This document shows, in pieces, positions 59,131 to 64,000 of a stretch of DNA of 64,000 bases. The notes under the pieces are model-generated. The model did not search any database, had not been told where the DNA came from, and saw nothing but the letters and a program-made list of their open reading frames with translations. The translations under genes and the position numbers were made by a program. The stretch's first letter is position 1; every line of letters starts with the position of its first letter. This stretch comes from Parasphingorhabdus marina DSM 22363 (GTDB lineage Bacteria > Pseudomonadota > Alphaproteobacteria > Sphingomonadales > Sphingomonadaceae). The stretch lies in assembly GCF_900128895.1 (NCBI RefSeq), contig NZ_FSQW01000002.1, positions 992,001 through 1,056,000 on the forward strand. The letters run 5' to 3'.

Positions 59131-60870
59131 ATGCGTTTCATCAGCAGGCTTTGGGTTATGGTCGTTCTGGCAATGGGCGGTGCACCGGCACTGGCGGAAG
59201 AGACCAAGGGACCCCTCCCTTATGCCGAAGTGACGATTTACGAGGCCGCGAAAATCATCACCATGGAACCGGGTTATCCGGAAGCCCGCTTCGTTGCCAC
59301 CGCCGATGGTCTGATCCTCGGTCTCGCACAGGAACTGGATGAACTGGACGCCTGGACTCGAGGTCGGGCCGTCACGGTCAACCGGGAGTTTGTTGATCAT
59401 GTTCTGATGCCCGGATTTGTCGAACCGCATATCCACCCGATGCAGACAATCATGATGCTGCCCATTCCTTTCATCAGCCCGGAAAGCTGGGAATTGCCGG
59501 GCAAAAGCTATCCGGCCATTCGCGGCAAGGAAGCCTATGAAAAGCGCCTGCGAGAAGTGCTCGCCGAAAGCGATGACAAGCTGTTTATCACCTGGGGCCA
59601 CCACAAACTGTTCCATGGTGACATGGACAAGGCGGAATTGGACCGGATAGCGCCCGATCGGCCGGTCGTGATCTGGCAGCGCAGTTTTCACGAAATCATC
59701 GTCAACACCCCGGCCCTGGACCTGCTGGGCATTGGCACGGAAGCCGAATTTGTCGCCGAGTTCAACAAGCCGGGGATCGATCCGACTCACGCCGATTTTG
59801 CCAGCGGGGTCATTCACGAAACCGCTCTGTTCAATGGGGTCGAGAAGCTGCAACCCTATCTGTTTTCTGCGGAAAAAACACAACAGGGCCTGGCCGAAAT
59901 GCGGCAGATGATGCTGGAAAATGGTGTGACCACCAGCGCCGATCTGGCATTTGGCGGGTTCGGCGGTCCGGAAGCGGAATCGCGGCTGTTCAAGAGCCTG
60001 TATGATCAGCCCACGACGCCCTCTCGTATCCTCGCCATCCCGGTCGCACCGCTGGTGACAGGTGATCCAAATGTCTGGCTGAAAGACATGAAAGCGAAAT
60101 ATGACAGCGCGAAATTCTTTTTCTCCAATCGCGTCAAGCTGTTCGCCGACGGGGCCTTTTTTGCACAATATATGCAGATGAACCCGCCGGGATACAGCGA
60201 TGGCCATGAAGGCAAATGGCTCACCGAACCGGACGAATTGCTGAAACAGACCGAACGTTTCTGGGATGCCGGCTGGAACCTCCACACGCATGTCAATGGC
60301 GACAAGGGTCTGGATGTGGTCTTGGGAATCACGGAACAACTGACGCCGCGCAACGGGCAGGATATCGTCATGGAACATCTCGGCTATTCGACCGAGGCCC
60401 AGAACCGACGGATTGGACAGCTCGGGCTCTTCGTTTCTGCCCAGCCCAACTATATCCGGATATTGGGGGATGCTTACGCAAAAACCGGACTGGGTCCGGA
60501 TCGCGCGGCACAGATGAGCCGGCTGGGTTCGCTCGAACGCAAAAATGTGCCACTCGGCCTGCACAGCGACTTCAACATGGCGCCGATCAACCCGCTCTAT
60601 CTCGCCTGGGTGGCCAGCAACCGGATCTCGCTCGACGGCAATGTCAAAGCCCCGAAAGAACGCCTGTCGCTCGACAAGGCCCTGCGCGCGATCACCATTG
60701 AGGCGGCGCAGGTGATCGGGATGGATGATCAGGTCGGATCCATCGCGACGGGCAAGAAAGCCGATTTCACAGTGCTCGACCGCAATCCCCATGATGCCGG
60801 CGCGGCCGGGTTACGCAATATCCGGGTCCAGGGCGTGATATTCGAAGGCCGCTGGTTCCCCGCGCAATAG
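59131..60870 (+). CDS. Exported amidohydrolase (YtcJ-like)
   Basis: A 579-residue metal-dependent amidohydrolase. The signal peptide (RFISRLWVMVVLAMGGAPALA) is followed by the metal-binding FVEPHIHPM, the later His in LHTHVNGDKG and Asp in LHSDFNMAP, the standard order. It resembles the YtcJ branch of unknown substrate. GGGAGG before ATG 59131 fixes the start. The acyl-CoA ligase starts 36 bases later, indicating co-transcription and perhaps use of the released acid. Confidence 0.87.
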   Translation: MRFISRLWVMVVLAMGGAPALAEETKGPLPYAEVTIYEAAKIITMEPGYPEARFVATADGLILGLAQELDELDAWTRGRAVTVNREFVDHVLMPGFVEPHIHPMQTIMMLPIPFISPESWELPGKSYPAIRGKEAYEKRLREVLAESDDKLFITWGHHKLFHGDMDKAELDRIAPDRPVVIWQRSFHEIIVNTPALDLLGIGTEAEFVAEFNKPGIDPTHADFASGVIHETALFNGVEKLQPYLFSAEKTQQGLAEMRQMMLENGVTTSADLAFGGFGGPEAESRLFKSLYDQPTTPSRILAIPVAPLVTGDPNVWLKDMKAKYDSAKFFFSNRVKLFADGAFFAQYMQMNPPGYSDGHEGKWLTEPDELLKQTERFWDAGWNLHTHVNGDKGLDVVLGITEQLTPRNGQDIVMEHLGYSTEAQNRRIGQLGLFVSAQPNYIRILGDAYAKTGLGPDRAAQMSRLGSLERKNVPLGLHSDFNMAPINPLYLAWVASNRISLDGNVKAPKERLSLDKALRAITIEAAQVIGMDDQVGSIATGKKADFTVLDRNPHDAGAAGLRNIRVQGVIFEGRWFPAQ

Positions 60871-60906
60871 AACCGAAACAGACACCACTACAGGAAAGGA
60901 CCCGCC

Positions 60907-62463
60907 ATGCACCTGACTCAAATGCTTCACAGCGCAGCCGATACCCGGCCCAATCATTGCGCAACAATCGACGGTGACCGGCGGAAGAGCTGGGCGGAAG
61001 TTCGGGAACGGGTATCCCGGCTGGCCGGTGCCTTGCGGAAACTGGACATGAAGGCCGGCGATCGGGTCGCCATACTCGCGCTCAATTCCGATCGCTATAC
61101 CGAATATATGTTCGCGACCTGGTGGGCTGGCGGAGCGGTGGTTCCCATGAACACCCGCTGGTCAGCAACGGAGAACGCCTATTCGCTGAACGACTCCCAG
61201 GCGGAAATCCTGCTTGTCGACAGTCATTTTGCGCCGATGATCCAGGAAATAGGAGATGAAGCAAAAACCGTCCGGACCATTGTGCATCTGGAAGAAAACG
61301 CGCCGGAGGGCATGCTGTCTTTTGAGGATCTGATCGCTGCGCACGATCCCTGTGAAGATGCCATGCGGAGCGAAGATGATCTGGCCGGCCTGTTCTATAC
61401 CGGCGGAACCACCGGTTTTCCCAAGGGGGTGATGGTTTCGCAAAAGGCGCTCTGGTACAATAATATCGCGCTCGGCGGGCAGGCGAATTTCAAAAGCGAT
61501 TCGATCTATTTGCATACCGCGCCAATGTTCCACATGGCTGACCTCGCCGCTGGTGGCGGTGCGATGATGGCGGGCGGCACTCATGTCTATGTGCCCTCAT
61601 TCGAACCGGTTTCGACGATGAATGCGATCGCGGAAAACAAGGTGACCCACGCGCTGCTCGTCCCGACCATGCTGGGCATGGTGCTCCAGCACCCCGAGTT
61701 TGATGTCGCAAAATTTGCATCCGTCACCAACTATCTCTACGGCGCATCTCCCATGCCGGAAGGCCTGTTGCGGCAAGCGATGAGTTTGCTGCCACATGTC
61801 GATTTTTCGCAAGCCTATGGCCAGACCGAAATGGCCCCGCTGGTGACGATCCTCGACCCGAAAGACCATGTCCTCGAAGGCCCCCGGTCAAAACAGATCA
61901 AATCGGCCGGACGTCCGGCCTGGGGTTGCGAGATCAAGATTGTCGACGAGGACGGCAAGGAAGTGCCGAGAGGAACGGTGGGCGAAATCGCCGCGCGCAG
62001 CCCCGGCAACATGCTCGGCTACTGGCAACAGCCCGAACAGACCGCCGACACCTTGATCGATGGCTGGGTTCATACCGGCGACGGCGCCTATCAGGACGAG
62101 GAGGGTTTCGTCTATATTGTCGACCGGATGAAGGACATGATCGTATCGGGTGGCGAAAACGTCTTTTCCGCCGAAGTCGAAAGCGCCATCTCCACCCATC
62201 CCGATGTTGCGGGTGTGGCCGTGGTCGGGATCCCCAGCGAGCAATGGGGCGAATCCGTCCACGCCATTGTCATCCCGAAAGAAGGGAGCACGCCCGACGA
62301 ACAGTCGATCATCGCCCACTGCAAGGACCAGATTGCCGGCTATAAATGCCCGCGCTCCATCGATTTTCGTACCGAGCCCTTTCCCCTGTCGGGCGCCGGC
62401 AAGGTTCTCAAGCGCGAATTGCGTGCGCCTTACTGGAAGGGACAGGAACGCAGCGTCAGCTAG
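60907..62463 (+). CDS. Acyl-CoA synthetase (AMP-forming)
   Basis: A 518-residue ANL-superfamily ligase. The AMP-binding motif is YTGGTTGFPKGVM, followed by GQTEMAP and GWVHTGDGAYQDEEGFVYIVDR, with the C-terminal lysine in GAGKVLKRELR. It activates a carboxylic acid as its CoA thioester; chain length is not predictable. The second gene of the amidohydrolase operon. Confidence 0.93.
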   Translation: MHLTQMLHSAADTRPNHCATIDGDRRKSWAEVRERVSRLAGALRKLDMKAGDRVAILALNSDRYTEYMFATWWAGGAVVPMNTRWSATENAYSLNDSQAEILLVDSHFAPMIQEIGDEAKTVRTIVHLEENAPEGMLSFEDLIAAHDPCEDAMRSEDDLAGLFYTGGTTGFPKGVMVSQKALWYNNIALGGQANFKSDSIYLHTAPMFHMADLAAGGGAMMAGGTHVYVPSFEPVSTMNAIAENKVTHALLVPTMLGMVLQHPEFDVAKFASVTNYLYGASPMPEGLLRQAMSLLPHVDFSQAYGQTEMAPLVTILDPKDHVLEGPRSKQIKSAGRPAWGCEIKIVDEDGKEVPRGTVGEIAARSPGNMLGYWQQPEQTADTLIDGWVHTGDGAYQDEEGFVYIVDRMKDMIVSGGENVFSAEVESAISTHPDVAGVAVVGIPSEQWGESVHAIVIPKEGSTPDEQSIIAHCKDQIAGYKCPRSIDFRTEPFPLSGAGKVLKRELRAPYWKGQERSVS

Positions 62464-62501
62464 GGTGAGGCAACAAAGGCTGGGGCTTGTTTCCACACAG
62501 C

Positions 62502-62819
62502 CTACATCGGCATGTCCATTGCCTGCGCCAGTTCGATCGTACCGCCAATATCGAGATGCGGTGATTTGCGGGTCATTTCAATCGCCGCTTCCTGGCTGTC
62601 CGCCTCGATGATGGTGATCCCGGACAAGGGATTGGCACCCCCGCCCTCGGTTACATCATCGCTGCTCACGGTGACGGTGTTGCTGACCGGAATGCCGCGA
62701 TCGACCACGGCATCACCGAGCCCGTCCATCCACGCCATCCATTTCTGCATGTGCTGCTGTCCCTCTTCCGGGCTCATCTGGGTTTTTCCGCCATGATAGG
62801 CGAGCAGATATTTGGTCAT
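62502..62819 (-). CDS. YciI family protein
   Basis: A 105-residue YciI-like protein with a ferredoxin-like fold, similar to the DGPF-type domain. It reads MTKYLLAYHGGKTQMSPEEG and later VDRGIPVSNTVTV. Substrate and reaction are unknown for most family members. Divergent from the next TetR gene across 114 bases; the TetR may control it. Confidence 0.8.
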   Translation of the reverse strand: MTKYLLAYHGGKTQMSPEEGQQHMQKWMAWMDGLGDAVVDRGIPVSNTVTVSSDDVTEGGGANPLSGITIIEADSQEAAIEMTRKSPHLDIGGTIELAQAMDMPM

Positions 62820-62933
62820 TCCCTTGTCCTTCCAGTGTTTGCGGGTGTCTGAGGATTTCCTTATTGCGGCAATCTAAATATGTTAAAGAACATTTTTTGA
62901 ATTCTGCCACATTGCGCCCGAAGGAGAAGCATC

Positions 62934-63518
62934 ATGCCCTACAGCGCCGAACACAAGCGCCAGACTCGTGCGAAAATTGTCGAGTGCGCCCGCATGCTGT
63001 TTAACCGGCACGGGTTTCAGGACGTCACCATCGACATGGTGATGGAAAATGCCGGGCTGACCCGCGGCGGATTCTACAACCATTTCCGCAACAAGGAGGA
63101 ACTGTACCAGGCGGCCGTCTCCAGCTTCCTCCATGGCCGGGGCGCAGAATGGCGCCGGGATGCCGGCGTCGATCCCGAGAGTCCCGGACATGTTATGATG
63201 CGCCAGATGATCTCGGGTTACCTGTCGCCGGAACATCTCGGCGATATTGAAGGCCAGTGCCCGATGATCGCCCTGCCCTCGGATATTGCCCGTGCCAATC
63301 CGCAAGTTCAGGAATCCTACCGGCAATTGCTGGAGGCCATGGTTGGCCTGTTTGAGAATGGACTCGCAACTGACCTGACGGACCGGCGGCAACAGGCGCT
63401 ATCGCTCGCAGCGCTGTGCGTGGGCGGTATGGTCATCGCCCGATCGCTTCCGGATTCCGGACTGGCAGAAGAAGTGCGCACCGCCGCGCAGGATTATGCG
63501 CTGAGTCAGCTGGATTGA
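62934..63518 (+). CDS. TetR family transcriptional regulator
   Basis: A 194-residue TetR regulator with the HTH VTIDMVMENAGLTRGGFYNHF (about residues 28-48). The C-terminal domain (GDIEGQCPMIALPSDIAR) resembles that of AcrR/LmrA-like TetR proteins. AAGGAG precedes ATG 62934. Targets are likely the divergent YciI gene and itself; the effector is unknown. Confidence 0.9.
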   Translation: MPYSAEHKRQTRAKIVECARMLFNRHGFQDVTIDMVMENAGLTRGGFYNHFRNKEELYQAAVSSFLHGRGAEWRRDAGVDPESPGHVMMRQMISGYLSPEHLGDIEGQCPMIALPSDIARANPQVQESYRQLLEAMVGLFENGLATDLTDRRQQALSLAALCVGGMVIARSLPDSGLAEEVRTAAQDYALSQLD

Positions 63519-63526
63519 GTCTGCGA

Positions 63527-64000
63527 TTATTCGGCGGGCGCCATTTCGACCTGTGAACTTGCCTCCGGTTTTTTTCCCCGGAGCCCAATCCAGGCAAAAG
63601 CCAGCGCACCGGCCAGCAAGGACATATTGATTGCAATCAATATCCCTTGCGCGGCAGCGCCCGAGGACAATGCGATCGGGAAGTGGAGCAATGCGGCCAG
63701 TGCCAGCATCACAGCGATCAGCAAATATTGCAAGCGGACTGCTTTGCCCGGAGTTTTTGTGAAAAAGATTGCCGCGATGGACAGGCCCCACAGCCCGAAG
63801 AAAACCGGTTCCAGTGGCACTGCGATATTGGCAGCGACCAGCAACGCGGTTCCTGCCAGGCCGAGAGAAAGCCCGGTTGTCATCCCGCGCCAGGCCGCTT
63901 CGCTTTTGGGCTTTGGCTGTCCTTGCTGCTTCTTGCGTTTGAACCAGATCATCATGCCGGTGCTGGTAATGTACGTCAGTGCCAGCGACAGCACGAAATA
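63527..64000 (-). CDS. PepSY-associated membrane protein, 5' end outside window
   Basis: The final 157 residues of a larger membrane protein whose start lies past 64000. The frame is open through the window edge. YFVLSLALTYITSTGMMIWFKRKK, then several hydrophobic helices and a short soluble tail, match the C-terminus of PepSY-associated TM (iron-uptake/reductase-like) proteins. The assignment is by eye and moderately secure; the PepSY part itself is not visible. Confidence 0.7.
   Translation of the reverse strand, partial: YFVLSLALTYITSTGMMIWFKRKKQQGQPKPKSEAAWRGMTTGLSLGLAGTALLVAANIAVPLEPVFFGLWGLSIAAIFFTKTPGKAVRLQYLLIAVMLALAALLHFPIALSSGAAAQGILIAINMSLLAGALAFAWIGLRGKKPEASSQVEMAPAE

Noticed and set aside
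58735-60792. Antisense frame of 685 codons opposite the amidohydrolase
   Set aside because: No domain signature; the plus strand has clear metal-binding motifs and a signal peptide.

Overview
The window is a 64-kb chromosomal segment from an alphaproteobacterium, most probably a member of the Sphingomonadales (Sphingorhabdus/Parasphingorhabdus/Sphingopyxis-like). This is inferred from moderately high GC, the atpHAGDC operon without atpB/atpE, the very short AtpC, PEP-CTERM and 'vgr-related' proteins typical of sphingomonads, and a valine-catabolism cluster. Coding density is high: no gap between supported genes reaches 300 bases. I see no rRNA or tRNA gene, CRISPR array, insertion sequence or prophage.

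Layout. 1-5.9 kb: end of radA, a patatin-like phospholipase, a lipoprotein metallo-beta-lactamase, a DUF6445-like oxygenase candidate and a GST. 6.1-8.3 kb: an acyltransferase, then a TetR regulator with an overlapping sterol-desaturase-type hydroxylase. 8.3-11.6 kb: dnaK-dnaJ behind a strong alphaproteobacterial heat-shock promoter. 11.7-17.6 kb: a PCuAC copper chaperone, an orphan HEXXH protein, a small DUF465 gene, MATE, PEP-CTERM, GntP and an unrecognised membrane-anchored protein. 17.7-21 kb: a NarL-type two-component system and a PadR regulator. 21-28.3 kb: metallo-hydrolase, thiolase and DUF1295 protein, hrcA-grpE, alpha/beta hydrolase, rph and rdgB. 28.4-36.2 kb: a CAP-domain lipoprotein with a long Thr-Pro linker, hemW, xerC, a TauD-type dioxygenase, gshB, yraN, rsmI, an LpoA-like lipoprotein and fsa. 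36.4-47 kb: priA, a membrane-bound trypsin-like protease, a HEAT-like protein coupled to ada, and the F1 ATP synthase operon. 47-51.3 kb: EamA transporter, cpaF, a tandem winged-helix regulator divergent from a VOC protein, and two small proteins. 51.3-58 kb: valine degradation (mmsB, enoyl-CoA hydratase, 3-hydroxyisobutyryl-CoA hydrolase, acyl-CoA dehydrogenase, mmsA) with a polysaccharide deacetylase inside it. 58-64 kb: EamA transporter, exported amidohydrolase with acyl-CoA ligase, YciI, TetR and a partial PepSY-type membrane protein.

How the genes work together. The clearest pathways are valine/isobutyrate oxidation, protein folding under heat shock (dnaK, dnaJ, grpE, hrcA) and the soluble F1 head of ATP synthase. 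The rest is mostly housekeeping (RNA processing, nucleotide-pool cleaning, glutathione and heme biosynthesis, replication restart, chromosome dimer resolution).

I did not find a clearly new multi-gene system. The most interesting leads are: two diverged copies of a 105-bp bipartite inverted-repeat element, each co-oriented with its operon (one inside the ATP synthase operon); a HEAT-like protein translationally coupled to ada; a 15-bp-stem hairpin in a short intergenic gap; an orphan HEXXH protein; and a tandem winged-helix regulator. All starts and families were judged by eye from the sequence; no database search was run.
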